From Perkinsus olseni (taxonomy: Eukaryota; Perkinsozoa; Perkinsida; Perkinsidae), in the NCBI GenBank assembly GCA_013115135.1, contig JABANP010000009.1:1-64000 (forward strand): a stretch of DNA of 64,000 nucleotides, read 5' to 3'. The notes beneath the pieces are model-generated. The model saw only the letters and a list, made by a program, of their open reading frames with translations. It did no database searches and had not been told where the DNA came from. Positions 13,105 through 24,282 of this stretch are shown piece by piece (position 1 is the first letter of the stretch; each line of letters starts with the position of its first letter). The translations under genes were made by a program, and so were the position numbers.

Positions 13105-14996
13105 CTACATTCCCTCAGGAGGGGCCTTAGTCTGCACTACCCCCTCCTCCCAAAGGCTGGTCGTCAGACCTTGTCCCAACTTCTGCATGTCAACCCAGTC
13201 GGGCCAAACCCGGTACATCTCCGACAGAGCAGCCACCTTATCCACCCCAGAGATCTCCAGAGTGCCCGGCGTCCTCTTGCTGGCATCATCGGACATCATG
13301 TGCTGAGACATCTTATTGTCGGCACAGTGGAAGATGAGCGTCGTGGACTCCATCGTCTCCACATCGCTCTCCACAGCGACCCGTACCCATGCCGGGTTCC
13401 GCCACCGTACGAGGAGGTTGCCTTGAGCGGCCGGGCTCGGGCCGTGCGTCTTAGTCTCACCCGCCCTGGGAGCAGGAGGAGTCCGCAAGGCTACGAAGTC
13501 AACCTGCCAGGGGAAGCTTCTCATGGTAACCCTAACAACCCCCCTGAGCCGCCTTACCGCAGTCTGATCGGCAGCATCATCCTCATCGACATATTCGCTC
13601 AAGCTTAGCGATTAGCTCCTTAACATGACCCTTGAACGCCTTCCGAGCCCGCATCAGCGCCTCCGGGTCAGCCTGAGTCTCCCCTTGAGGGGGGACTCTA
13701 GCAACCTTCTCCACCTCCTTCTCCTCCACCGCCATGCTGCTGTCGTCCTCCTCCTCCTCAGCCGTGGCCTCATCATCATCGCTAGCATTGTCCTCATCTT
13801 CACCTGCCTCCCGTGCTGCAGTCTCCGCCGTCACCGGTGCCATCAGTCGGCCCATGTACCTGCCAAACACATCGCTGGGCGGCCTTCGCTGCCATGCTGC
13901 TGGCACCTCATCCAATTCACCGGCACTCCCTCCCTGAAGGCGACATCCTCCTTCATGGCCTTAGCCAGTGCCCCCGGTATGAGGAGGTTCTGGAGGAGTT
14001 CGCCCCAGGAGTTGTGGTAGTAGGTGCTCACCGTGAGGTGGTGGGAGTAACCACCAGGCGATACGCACCCAAAATGGACCGTACCTAACATGGACAGCTG
14101 CCAATGAGGGCGCACGGCTGACAGCAGCGGCAAGGACCAGGAATCAATGCGGAGGTGGAGCAACGCGACGTGCATGGCCTACTACCTCTGGGGATGTAAA
14201 GCAAGTCTCCCTGCTCGATAACCTCGTCGAAGTAAGGCAGAGCCAGCTCCTCCTCCGTGTAATCTCTGAGGCGAACATCAATACAACAACCACCCTAAGC
14301 TGGCCACTCCTCAGCGTACCGGCTATAGTCCATCGGCAGCGGACCATCATCATCAGGGCTGTCGTACAGCCGCCACCGCTTGCTGCCCTCCGTCTGCAGC
14401 ATGAACACCTCCACGTCATCGTAGTGAGGGGCGAACCCCACTGAGTTGGCCGGGGTCAGGTACGAGTTGGCCCCCCAAAGGGTTCCGAAGTAGTTCTCCA
14501 ACCGCTCCATCAGAGCATGGCAGGGTTTGCTGAAGCGCTGAGGCTGCATGAACTGGCAGCTGACCCCTTCCTCGAACCGCTCTTGCATGTACTCAACAGT
14601 CGCCTTCTCGCCCTCCTCGCCATTGTGCATCACCTTCGCTCCGTCCTCTACCCGGGCAAAGTTGACACTCTCCCCAAAACGACACTCGTGCTTGGCCAGA
14701 GTCTTTTCCGCCGTGGCCTTCGTCCACACGCCCGAGTAGTAGTCACGAGCATCCGGCCGCTTCACGTGCAAGGGCTTCTTCTCCCAGTACTCCTCAAAGA
14801 ACTGCTCGACCGTCACTGGGTGGATGAGCCAGGCAAAGAGCTTCTCACTGCAGCTCGTGGCAGTGTTGCCTAAGGGGAACTTTAGACCGGTGCCAGCAGC
14901 CTTCTTCTTGTGGCCGCTGGCAGCAGGACCCCCCTTGGACTTCTTCCCACCACCAGTCGCTTCAAGAGGAGTGGTAGATGGACGTTTAGACGGCAT
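13105..14996 (-). CDS. JmjC ribosomal oxygenase (MINA53/NO66 type)
   Basis: Fe(II)/2-oxoglutarate-dependent histidyl hydroxylase of the RIOX family, whose members hydroxylate ribosomal proteins in the nucleolus. A basic Lys/Gly-rich tail (about residues 1-40) precedes the cupin: WLIHPVTVEQFFEEYWEKKPL opens the domain, PHYDDVEVF supplies the first metal His and Asp, and PRGTVHFG supplies the last His region, reconstituted exactly by splicing 14186 to 14084. HLTVSTYYHNSWG follows, then an acidic linker and winged-helix C-terminus. Exons: 14996-14320, 14265-14186, 14084-13927 and 13906-13105. An apparent in-frame TAG after AEEW lies inside the first intron. Two oddities: the last intron would be only 20 nt (13926-13907), and exon 4 carries one surplus base at about 13611-13616 (AKLSEYVDEDD bridges two frames). 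With that base removed the total is 571 aa. Confidence 0.88.
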
Positions 14997-15137
14997 GAAT
15001 AATCAACCGGGAAGGTACAGTACCCTGGAGCATCACCCCGTACACCACCCACCGTTCGCGCCATCACTATCGACGCAACACCAGCAACTGCCATTATCAA
15101 TAACAATATGGACATGACGACGCATGGCCATTATACG

Positions 15138-16292
15138 TTACTTCCTCGGCACAGCCAAGAGTGATTCCAATTGCTCCTTCAACTGAGTGTTTTCCTTTCG
15201 TAATCGTTCCACCTGATTCACATATGGCCCCCCATCAGCCGCTCCTAAAGAAGCTCAAGTCTCCTTTGACCTTACTTCTTCCTCGTGCTGCCTTTGATTC
15301 TCGCTGCGTTTCGCCTCCCCGCCCTCCTGGGCATCAACGATCCTTTGCTCCATAGCCTTCACATCATTCTGCCACCACACCGTACCACTCTTCCACCAAC
15401 TCCCCCCCTACTACCTCAAGGCGTTCGATATCAGCCGTCAGCTCCTCCGTCTCCTGCTTCTCATTGAACCTGCGCTGCTCCGCCATGAGAGCTTTCCGAA
15501 TGCCAAAGGCAATGGAGGACTCATACAGCGACTGGTAGGCCGCGATGGTCATGCGGACCTCGTCCCTCACTCTCAGGGCCAGCAGGCCTCTCTCGGCACA
15601 AATGATCGTCATCTGACACGACCGCAGCTATCGCCCGGAGAAAATGTCCCCCGACGACCCACCTGACGGATGAGCTCGTCAAAGGCCTGTCCATAGAGGT
15701 CCTCACGAACAGGGCAGATGCCGGTCTCCCTGGCCTGGCGTTCCTGCAACCTCTTATCCAGCTCCTGCTGCAGGGCCACTACATCAGCCCGAGTGGCGGG
15801 AGTTGATGATACATATTGAACCTTGCAAGGCGCAGCAAGCACTGAGCTAGAATCGAGAGATGGTACCAACCAAGCAGGGAAGGTACACGATTTTTTATGA
15901 GTTTATAGAGACTGCGTGCTTGAATCCCACACCCCGTAGCTTGGAAGAGAACGAATTTCTCTGCCACCAAATTGGAACCTATTGTGGGTTCCCGCCCGCC
16001 CTCAACCGCGACGACGAAGATTCCTTTCGACCCAGCAGAGCGTATCTTACGGTTCCCCCACCCTACCCAAAGCCTATCCTCATCCGACCACTCCCTTGGC
16101 GGCAGTATGGAATTGAGAATGTCCTCTGTCTGAGTCATGCCCGGTACCCCTTCTACCGCCGCCTTCGGTGAGGCGCCCTAACAGCAGCATTTGCGTGAGG
16201 GGACGTCTGTCAGTTACCACCTTCTTGCCGGTCTTATTGCCGATATTGGCAATGGAGATGGGGGTGCTGTACTTCACCAACGACGGTTGCAT
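15138..16292 (-). CDS. DNALI1: Axonemal dynein light chain p28 (DNALI1 family)
   Basis: Light chain of single-headed inner-arm axonemal dyneins, acting in the flagellum. Six exons, all phase-consistent: 16292-16221, 16177-16067, 15821-15663, 15612-15415, 15356-15276 and 15212-15138, total 231 aa, close to the family's usual 250. The N-terminus SLVKYSTPI matches the conserved LLKYDTPV element. DILNSILPPREW, YVSSTPATR, RQARETGICPVRE, FDELIRQ and IICAERGLLALRVRDE are near-identical to animal and algal p28. The coiled-coil tail ends in LKEQLESLLAVPRK. A frame change before DILNSIL is fully explained by a 43-nt intron (16220-16178, ending CTGTTAG). Transcribed divergently from the P450 gene across 293 bp. 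Confidence 0.96.
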
Positions 16293-16585
16293 TGATTTAC
16301 AAAATGGAGCGCGATTTTGAATGGCACCAGCCCGAGGTCGAAGAGTGCGTCGCTCCGCTAAGAAAAACGAAAATTTTCGTAAAGCGGCCTCGCTCCGCTT
16401 CCAGACAGACAGAATAATTGAACGCAAGATGCCGTGCCCTGACTTTGAAAGATGCAAAAAATAAGGCGGCTATGTGGCTGAGGGCAGGGAGTAATGAGAG
16501 GGTGACGGATTGCCGAGGGAGCCTGTGGGACTGGACTCACGCCCGCTGATCTCGGAGAGCATCCTCATCCAACAGCCCTTCCAAT
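16293..16585. promoter_or_regulatory. Divergent intergenic region, p28 / P450
   Basis: 293 bp separate the two divergent start codons, so the promoters and 5' UTRs of both genes must lie here or overlap the genes. No TATA-like box or repeated motif stands out. Confidence 0.4.
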
Positions 16586-18209
16586 ATGACAATAACCTTT
16601 GATGGCTTCACTATTCCCATCGTTTTCCTCACGCTGGTCGCGGCGTACTTACTGAAGCTCCTCCTTTCGGCCAAAGCTGCAAGTGACAGCCCTAAACCAT
16701 CGAAAGGCGTTCGCTTGGAGACCTTGCTGGACCCGGAAGTCCGCAAGAATCATGTTGAATTCAATAAGAAGCTTCACAAAGAATTCCCTGGTCAACCTGT
16801 GATACCCGTAAGTCTGGTAGCATCACCATCTTTCTTGAAATGAATCCTCCCATCCCCAGGTGCTAGGCAGTGAGCCTAATTTTTACTTGGTCCACACGAT
16901 GGAGGCCGCCATGGAGGTAACGGCTAAGTCGGAGTACTTCTCGAGCAACCCGTGGGTGGACGGACGCTTAGTAGCTCTCAACACGATGACAAAGACAGAT
17001 CATGATAGAGTTTTAAAGACCGTCAAACGGTGAGGGAAAATGCTTCTTTCGGAGCATACTTGGGCTCTCAGGTTCTATGCTGCCTCCAAAGTAAAGGGCA
17101 TTTACACGGAGATCGTCGATCGGGCCTTCGCCGCCAATCGTCCTCTCCTCCGCACGACTGGTGACTTGGTGAAGTGGGCTAAGCGAGTGCAGATGTACAC
17201 CTCTCTGTGTGTTGCTGGGATTGCAAAGGACCCAACGCCAGAGCTCATCGACAGGTCATCACCGTTGTGGGCGCGAAAGAGTTTCACTCGGATGCTTCTC
17301 AGGTTCATACACTATAATGATGTGGCTGTTCGACTAGTCTCTCCTCTGGGCGGCATCGGCCGTCGCCCGGCCCTCTCCTCAGCCGCTGCTATGGATTTCA
17401 TCAGAGGCCTACTGGCCAGCGTCCGTCCGACCTTGCGTATGATAATGGAGGTAGGGCTGTGGCCCACCCTACAGATCCTCCGTCCTGACTTGTCCCTGCG
17501 GAGAGGCATACGGCCCTACATGCATGTATGGGAGTATCCTCATCTGCTAGCGGAGACCCCTGAGTACTTCGTCGCCCTCAACCGGGCCCTTCAGTCGCCC
17601 TTGTCGGGGACCCCAACAGAGTCCCTAAAGGCCGCGGTGTTGCTCGGCACGATCTCAACGGCTGAGGCTCTGACCGTGATGGTCCAATTGATGGTCAACA
17701 TGACGACTGCCAATGGGCTGCTCAATCTAGCCTCGAGGATTTCCTCCTGCGACCCGAGTATGTTGCCAAAGCCGGACGATGATAAAGGCGTTGGGAAGTT
17801 CTGCAAGGAGTGCATGAGAGTGGAGCCCTCGTTGATGCGGAACCCACGGACTGTGATTAAGGCTGGCGCGACCATTGGAGGCGTCACCATCCCTAAGGGC
17901 AGCCTTCTGCTCATCATGATCGGTGCTGCCAATATCGACCCCAAAGCTTTTGGGGAGGAGGCCGCGGAGTTCGAACCAGACAGATCGCCAGAGATCAATT
18001 CGCTGACGTTTGGGTCAGGGCTGCATTACTGCTTGGGACGCTACCTCGTTGAAGCGCAGGCTCGTGCCGCGTACCGTGAACTGGTGAGCAATGACGGCGT
18101 TGGGCTGACCATCGATCGAACTAAGAAAAATGAGCGTGTTTCGGATGTGGATGTTGGAAACTACGGCTGGAAGAGCCTCTACGCTCTTGTCGATTCCCTG
18201 CCGAAGTAG
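16586..18209 (+). CDS. Cytochrome P450
   Basis: Haem-thiolate monooxygenase; substrate unknown. Three exons, 16586-16807, 16860-17029 and 17072-18209, give 509 aa. The N-terminus (IPIVFLTLVAAYLLKLLL) is a single membrane anchor as in endoplasmic-reticulum P450s. The ExxR of helix K is ECMR, followed by the PRTV meander region and the haem ligand loop FGSGLHYCLGRYL with the axial Cys. The AANIDPKAF / FEPDRSPE block resembles the bacterial-type ANRDPxxF..PxxFDxxR arrangement more than typical microsomal P450s, so a bacterial-like catalytic domain on a eukaryotic anchor is possible (inference). The apparent in-frame TGA at 17031 is inside a 42-nt intron (17030-17071, GTGAGG to CTCTCAG), and splicing gives a continuous KTVKRFYAASK. 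Confidence 0.9.
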
Positions 18210-18337
18210 ATGAGCGCAATTGGATTTTGCTTTTTATCATTTGGTTGTCCCCGTTTCGTGATCTCACGGTCATCGCTGTTGAGTCTAGCTCGCCGGGGTC
18301 TACCTCATTCTAGTGGCTTCCCATTCACTCTTCCAGT

Positions 18338-20414
18338 ATGCTGACTTCCGCCACCAGAAGATTCGTCCCAGCGGCTGTCGGGGCGGTGGCTCACTCTACC
18401 CGAGCCTTCACTTCCATGGCGACAGGGAGTCTCGATTTCATAAACTTTGATCCGTATAAGACTGATGGAGAGCCGGTCAAACTGTAGGTGTTGTTATCAG
18501 GGCATCTGCTAGTAAAGATTCCGCTGATATTCGAGGTTGCTCCTTGTTCTTGGTCAGTCATAATTTTTTGAACGGACAGTGGGTGCCGGCTGCGAAGACC
18601 ATGGACATTGTGGACCCCCTCACTGGGAGGCCGATGCTGAGGATGCCAGACACGAGTGTCGGCGAGCTCGAGCCCTTTGTCAAGTCTATGAGGGCCATCC
18701 CCTAAGAGTGGCCTTCACAATCCATTCGTAATCGGGAGCCCGCGTGTGCCAGGGATTCTCTTTTCTTTCCCTCAGCGTAACGTAGAGAGGTATCGCATGT
18801 ACGGTGACATCTCACACAAGCTGGCGGCGGAGCTACGGAAGAAGGAGGTTTCCGACCACTTCGCAAAGTACTTTCCCTCCATTCGTTATCACCCTATCAC
18901 CATCGCGTCCCTACGAGGGCGCGGTTAGCAGTAGATTTCGGATGGAGACTATAAGACTTGTCGCTCGCAGGTGTATTCAGAGAGTGGCTCCTAAGAGTTG
19001 GATCCAGAGTGTCGCCGAGGTCGATATTGTCCGCATTTTTTTGGAAAACTTCTCAGGGGATCAGGTCAGTAGGCTGCACGCCTCTGCTTCCCTCATGGAG
19101 GGCCGTGTAGGTTCGATTCCTGGCACGAGGATTCACGGTGTCCGGTGATCGAGACGGCCAGCAAAGTCAGGGCTATCGATGGCCCTATGGCCCTACAGGT
19201 CTCACTGTCTACCCGTTGCTGCATTGCGAACGCCCTTCTTTCAGCTCTGATCGCTCCCTTCAATTTCCCCCTAGAGATCCCCGTCCTGCAACTGATGGGT
19301 GCTCTCTACATGGGTAACCATGTAACATTGAAATGCGCCTCGATGACATCGATGGTCATGGAGGAGTGGCTGAGGCTGATGCATAAGGTAGCATCGTAGG
19401 CTTCACCGGGGGGCAGCCGCTGTGCAGGTCGGAGCTCCACCAACGGACGTTAATATGATCCACTGCGGTGGCAAGGTGGCCGAGACCCTCCTCATCGAAG
19501 GGAGGCCTCGCGTGACGCTTTTCACGGGCTCCAGCGTAGTGGCGGAGAGGTTGGCCTCGGTATGTTTGACTCGGTCAGCCACAGACTCTTCAGTGTGCTC
19601 CGCTGCCTGACAGGTGACAGCCGGGCGCATCAAGATCGAAGATGCTGGCTTCGACTGGAAGATCCTCGGTCCAGTTCGCAATATCGTGTCACAGCTCGAA
19701 CACATCGCGTGGACGTGCGATCAGGATGCCTACGCCCATACCGGCCAGAAGTGCTCCGCCCAGAGCATACTCTTCGCTCACCATGACTGGGTCAACGCAG
19801 GACTATTCGACAAGATGGGGGAGATAGCTAGAGAGAGATCTCTTAGTAACCTGACAATTGGTCCGGTCCTAAGCCATACTACGGCTGATATTCAAAACCA
19901 CCAGGAGAAGCTTTTGAAGATCCCAGGGGCCAAAGTTCTGTTTGGTGGCAAGCCGTTGACTGGTCACACCATTCCCGAATGCTATGGAGCGTACGAGCCT
20001 ACTGCTGTATTCGTTCCCCTAGAGGAGCTCGTTAAACCGGAGAACTTCGGGACCTGTACCAAGGAGATCTTCGGACCCTTTCAAGTTTGCACTGCATGGA
20101 AGAGCGACCAGCTGAAGCTCGTTCTAGATGCTACTGAGAGGATGAGTGCTCACCTCACTGCTGCCGTTATTTCCGACGATCCTCAAGTCAAAAACGCCAT
20201 CCTTGGAGTCACGGTGAACGGCACTACGTACGCCGGATTGAGAGCGAGGACGACAGGCGCCCCTCAGAATCATTGGTTTGGCCCTGCTGGGGACCCGAGA
20301 GCTGCTGGTATTGGAAGCCCAGATGCGATCAAATTGGTATGGAGCTGCCATCGTGAAATTATCCAGGATGACGGGCCCGTCCCTGAAGGATGGGTGCGCC
20401 CCACCCCCTCCTAA
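18338..20414 (+). CDS. ALDH12A1: Delta-1-pyrroline-5-carboxylate dehydrogenase, ALDH12 (plant) type
   Basis: Mitochondrial NAD-dependent oxidation of P5C/glutamate semialdehyde to glutamate, the second step of proline breakdown. Eight exons: 18338-18475, 18580-18727, 18776-18867, 18971-19064, 19111-19198, 19245-19387, 19428-19559 and 19614-20414. The N-terminus (MLTSATRRFVPAAVG..RAFTS) is a mitochondrial-type presequence. PFNFPLEIPVLQLMGALYMGN, TLFTGSSVVAE, EDAGFDWKILGP, the catalytic Cys in TGQKCSAQSILF, TKEIFGPFQ and the C-terminal NHWFGPAGDPRAAGIGSPDA follow plant ALDH12 almost residue for residue. In exon 2 the frame breaks at 18699-18705: ATC CCC is followed by TAA, while the conserved continuation KSGLHNPF needs one base fewer. 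All other junctions are phase-consistent. It follows the P450 gene on the same strand after 128 bp. Confidence 0.95.
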
Positions 20415-21163
20415 GTCTGTCCGGCGTAACAGCCGATAACGCCTCACTATTGACATGATGGAGGAGTTTCTTTGCTTATCATGCTCTTGAGTTTCGAGTA
20501 TTCCGACGGTCTACAGGTGTTTCTACTGTGAACTACGATAGTTCTAGCAGCCAGATTCTTCGCCTTTCTGTGAACGGTACTTGATTGCGGGGCCGCTGGT
20601 AACTTGTTGGAAATCGCCACGATTTCCGCGGCTGGGGCGATTCAATTGCGCCAGCATCGCACTTGTAATGTTGAATGCTTACCTTGAGCGAATATTCGTC
20701 AGGAGACCGAGGTTGTAAACTCGCTACTGTGCTCTGACTATGTCACAACGGTCTGAATAGAGCTAATCAGCTGTTGTTTTGTAAAATTACATACCATGTA
20801 CATCATGTGTGCCTCATGGGTGACAACTAGTCAGTAGTAAGGTGTGTACATGCCACGGTAATGAGTACTAGCCTGAAACAATCCGCGATTACGATGAGAA
20901 CACTTCAACATTGTTGAAGCGTTCCGCTACCGACGTTCTGTTGTTGAAACAACAATCCTAAGTAGTACTTTACCCCGCGAAAATTCATCAATACATTCCC
21001 TAATGCGTAAAGGATTACCGTAGGGTTCCCCAAAACTATTAACACAACACTTGAATTATCATGCTGAAATTGAACGTTATGTGTGGGTCTAGCTTTAACA
21101 AGTTATATAAAAACAAGCAAAGACTTCCTCGACCGTACAATAACAACGTCATACCAACCTCAT
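20415..21163. other. Intergenic, AT-richer, with small hairpins
   Basis: No gene seen. It is the shared 3' region of the convergent ALDH12 and coiled-coil genes. It holds a perfect 8+1+8 hairpin CTTCAACA-T-TGTTGAAG (20903-20919) and, 25 bp on, TTGTTG/CAACAA arms. Either could be a 3'-end element. Confidence 0.5.
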
Positions 21164-21775
21164 TCACTGAGCAGCCGGCGAGACGCTTGCGCTGGGTGGC
21201 TGGACGGTGCTGGTGTACACAACATTGCCTGGCTGCTGAACTGTGTAGGAAGGGCTATAACTAACCGGGGCAGTAGGATAGGCAGTAGGAGGCATACCAG
21301 CGACCTGACCAGTCCACTTGCGCTCACGCTCTTGGTGCTCCTGAACCATCTTCTGCTGATGAGCCTGGATATCAAGCTGCATAGCGGTAGTCTCGATCTG
21401 CATGCGCTGCTGAATTGCGGCCTGCTCCAAACCTCGGTTGTTGGTCTGATACTGGCCCTCGAGGTCAAAGAGAGCGGCTTGACGCTCCTTCTCGATAGTT
21501 GCCTTGGTGTACTCCATCTGCCTGTCATGATCGGCGTTGATGTGAGACTTCTGAAGCTGATACATCTGATCGTGCTGCTGGAGAGCGAGCTTGACCCGAG
21601 ACTCGAGCTCCCGAAGGGCCTTCTCCTTCTGCTTCATGACAATCTTCTCATCGATCATAGGACCGGAAGGAGGGGTAATAGATGAGGTGGTCGCAGGCTG
21701 AGTAGAGTAGTACGTGGCAGCTGTGGCCTGAGTAGTAGTAGCAGGGATTTGCTGAGTGGTGACAGAAGCGCTCAT
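21164..21775 (-). CDS. Coiled-coil protein of unknown function, intronless
   Basis: 203 aa in one exon; family not recognised. A Ser/Thr/Gln/Ala-rich N-terminal tail (residues 1-45) leads into a long charged, Gln-rich helix (about 45-150: KEKALRELESRVKLALQQHD, then EKERQAALFDLEGQ and IQQRMQIETTAMQ) with clear heptad character. A Pro/Tyr/Val-rich disordered tail follows (YPTAPVSYSPSYTV). No signal peptide or membrane segment. Codon use and the clean frame argue that it is real. It may be a cytoskeletal or pellicle component, but that is a guess from composition. Confidence 0.75.
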   Translation of the reverse strand: MSASVTTQQIPATTTQATAATYYSTQPATTSSITPPSGPMIDEKIVMKQKEKALRELESRVKLALQQHDQMYQLQKSHINADHDRQMEYTKATIEKERQAALFDLEGQYQTNNRGLEQAAIQQRMQIETTAMQLDIQAHQQKMVQEHQERERKWTGQVAGMPPTAYPTAPVSYSPSYTVQQPGNVVYTSTVQPPSASVSPAAQ

Positions 21776-23838
21776 AGCTAGGGAAGTGATTAAACGTGAG
21801 CCTGAGAAGTGGGAGTGAGTGAAGGAGAAGCTTAGAATACCGATTGTGGAGTTTGTGGAACTCGCCCCAACATGAAACGGTTGGGGCGAGCGAGAAGTGA
21901 TTTCGCGCCGACGGGATCTTTTCAGAATTTAGGTTGCTTCTTCCCACGAGCGGGTTCTCGCACAGAGAGTATCGAAACCGTTTCCAAGTGGCCAACTGAA
22001 CGTCGAGAGCCAGCTTGAGGCTATTGACGTTGGTGAAGGCGTTAAGAATTGCAATGGGCGGCACGACTATCACCTGGGGAGCATGAATCGGTATGTTCCC
22101 TCCCCCTACAGCTCAGGGTAGAGTCTTGTTGTTCGTGCTGCTATCGCGGACGAATATTGATTTCTCATCGTCGCTTTTAAACGATGTCGCTGTTGAAGGG
22201 TTCACGGCGACAAGGGGGGTCTAATGGCCGAGAAGCTCATGGCTGTAGCCAGCCTCGCGCCTTTTTTTTGACAGCTTGGTGCTCATCTCCTGCTGTAACA
22301 ACGATAGCCGTCGTAGCTTGCGTGTAAGCATGATGCGCTATCATGTTACTGGCGGGATTTACATCGCCAGTGCATTGTACTGGGTTGTTACGGGTGGTCG
22401 TTAGCGGTCAAAGTCTTGCGCCAGTGCATGTGCCCCCCAATGGAGTGACTGTGAAATTTGCGTTGAGATAGTGTCCCGACTTTCACATTAGGAAGGACTT
22501 CGACCGAAGTCAGGCGTACTCGATCGCTCGCTTCCCTGCAAGCGATTACCCTTTACTATCGACAAACCTATTGCGAGGTGCCCCAAACGCTCGTCATCTT
22601 CGTCTTCACTCGTTAAATTGTCTCGGGGCAGCTCGTTACATTATGAAGTCGTCACTGCAGATTCAGTTGTGTGGTCGAGTTACGGGAGTGCACATCGCTT
22701 CGATTCTCAGTATCCTGTTGGATATCTGTCTGGTACTCTGATATATCCACAACTTACGTAGTTCGTGTCCGTTGGACTCACGAACACTCGCGCGCCGAAG
22801 TGCTACTAGTGGTCAACACAAATCGACACACGAGATTGAAATACATCAGCCCGCTCCGTCATAACATGATCATCGATCAAAGAAGCTGACGAGTAGTCAG
22901 TGACGACCTCCCCACCCGACGGGTTGAATTCTTCGATCATGACTGAAGGTTTTTGCCCAAGGTTTTCCTCGTCTTAAGAGTAGCGCAGCTACCCGAAGAG
23001 GCTAGCCTGTACATACACCAGACGAACGACGCCAAGATCTCGAAAGAATGCACAGCCCGGCTGTTACAGCCTATACGCATCGATCCTGATGGGTCTCCCC
23101 ACTACTGCTAGGCTACTGGTCGCAACTGACCAAACGCAACATTCAGCGAAATGCGTGAGAAATGTTTTATAGACAGCATGGCAGCGTTGTTTACACATTG
23201 ACCTCATCCTTGTAGCTGGCATCACGTAGCTCAACCAATGAGGGCTCGTGTTGTCCCGTCATTTCTGCTTCATGCCATCGCGCTGTCTTTTGCGCGTGCG
23301 CCCTTGCCACTCTCTTCTGGACGGTTCAGAGGCTGCATCGAATTTCACGTGGCGTTCCTAAACGCCAGTAACATTAGCTCGAGCCAGGAACTCGCCTCCC
23401 GGAATAGTAGAGACGTTTGGCGTACTCGGGTCACCGAAAATTCTTTCTTAACCTCTCGTACTCTCCCGTTACGAGTGCCCACCCATTTTGTCAGCACCAC
23501 CGCAAGCACTGGAACCAGCATTCAGGCGGAACATATTCCTCCCGTGAGGACCCTGCCAGACAAATGAGCGATCCTCGCGCGTATTCAATAATTGCCCAAC
23601 GTAACTCCCCACAGAGCTGCCTCATAAAGCGGCGGGTTGAACCCACCGCACGCCGCGCGTGGCACGCACCACGCTCGAAGTACTCAAATTCCGCATCTTC
23701 ATTTCGGCTCGCCTCACTCCGCGACCGCGATCATCGGAGATTCACGCTCATTGGGATGTTTCATGGTTCAAACTCTAGGGCACGCCATACCCTCTCTAAT
23801 CGAGCTCTCGCTTAGAGTAATTTACTATTACCGCTCCT
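21776..23838. other. 2-kb region without supported genes
   Basis: Contains the 5' flank of the coiled-coil gene and of the small secreted-protein gene at 23839. The short open frames on both strands (for example 23238-23567 +) have no recognisable content and no convincing splice sites. No tRNA or rRNA was recognised. Confidence 0.5.
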
Positions 23839-24282
23839 ATGCTCATCCTCTCTGCCTTGATCTTCCTCTGCTCATCTGCTGAGGGCAATCCTTTCGACGG
23901 CTTCACCCTGCCTGGAGACGACCAGGATTGACTAGTTTGGGGACCACCTGGCAACACCACTGCGGCTCCCGATCTCTCCTTCGCGCCCGAAGCACCGTCC
24001 ATCGAAGAAAGGTTGCAAAACTTGGAGATCCTTCCCTACCGCAGCCTCACCACAGCGGCTCCCAGTAGCTCAAGTCCTACGACGGCTGCGGTAACCTCCA
24101 AGTCCGTGGTGGAGCTGCTGGCGGAGTTGGACATCCCCCACGGGGACGACATCTTGGCCGCAGCGATGAGCACGACCGTGTCTCCGCGGGAGAATCTCCG
24201 CGGCGGTGGCCTCACGAGCTTCGGAGGCACCACATCGGTCGCATGGGTGGTATTAGGGGTAGTGGCAGCGACGGTAATGTGA
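23839..24282 (+). CDS. Small secreted, possibly GPI-anchored protein with internal UGA-CUAG
   Basis: ATG at 23839 opens a signal peptide (MLILSALIFLCSSAEG) and 30 codons, then TGA at 23929-23931 followed directly by CTAG. The same frame stays open for 116 more codons to TGA at 24280-24282. The extension is Ser/Thr/Ala/Pro-rich with one helical block (VVELLAELDIPHGDD) and ends in a 15-residue hydrophobic tail (SVAWVVLGVVAATVM) behind GGTT, as in GPI-attachment signals. The two halves make sense only together: secretion signal in front, membrane anchor behind. UGA-CUAG is the best-known eukaryotic readthrough context. No GT lies between 23839 and 23934, so a GT-AG intron starting inside the first part cannot remove the TGA. 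Alternatives are a nonsense-mutated pseudogene or selenocysteine, for which no SECIS was looked for computationally. No homologue recognised. Confidence 0.6.

Noticed and set aside
14294..14298. In-frame TAG after AEEW in the JmjC gene
   Set aside because: Removed by an intron from 14319 to 14266 that joins DYSR to DYTEEEL, matching the family.
16140..16221. Frame change before DILNSIL in p28
   Set aside because: Explained by a 43-nt intron with normal donor, branch-like CTGAC and acceptor.
17031..17033. In-frame TGA in the P450 gene
   Set aside because: Lies inside a good 42-nt intron (GTGAGG to CTCTCAG) whose removal gives a continuous protein.
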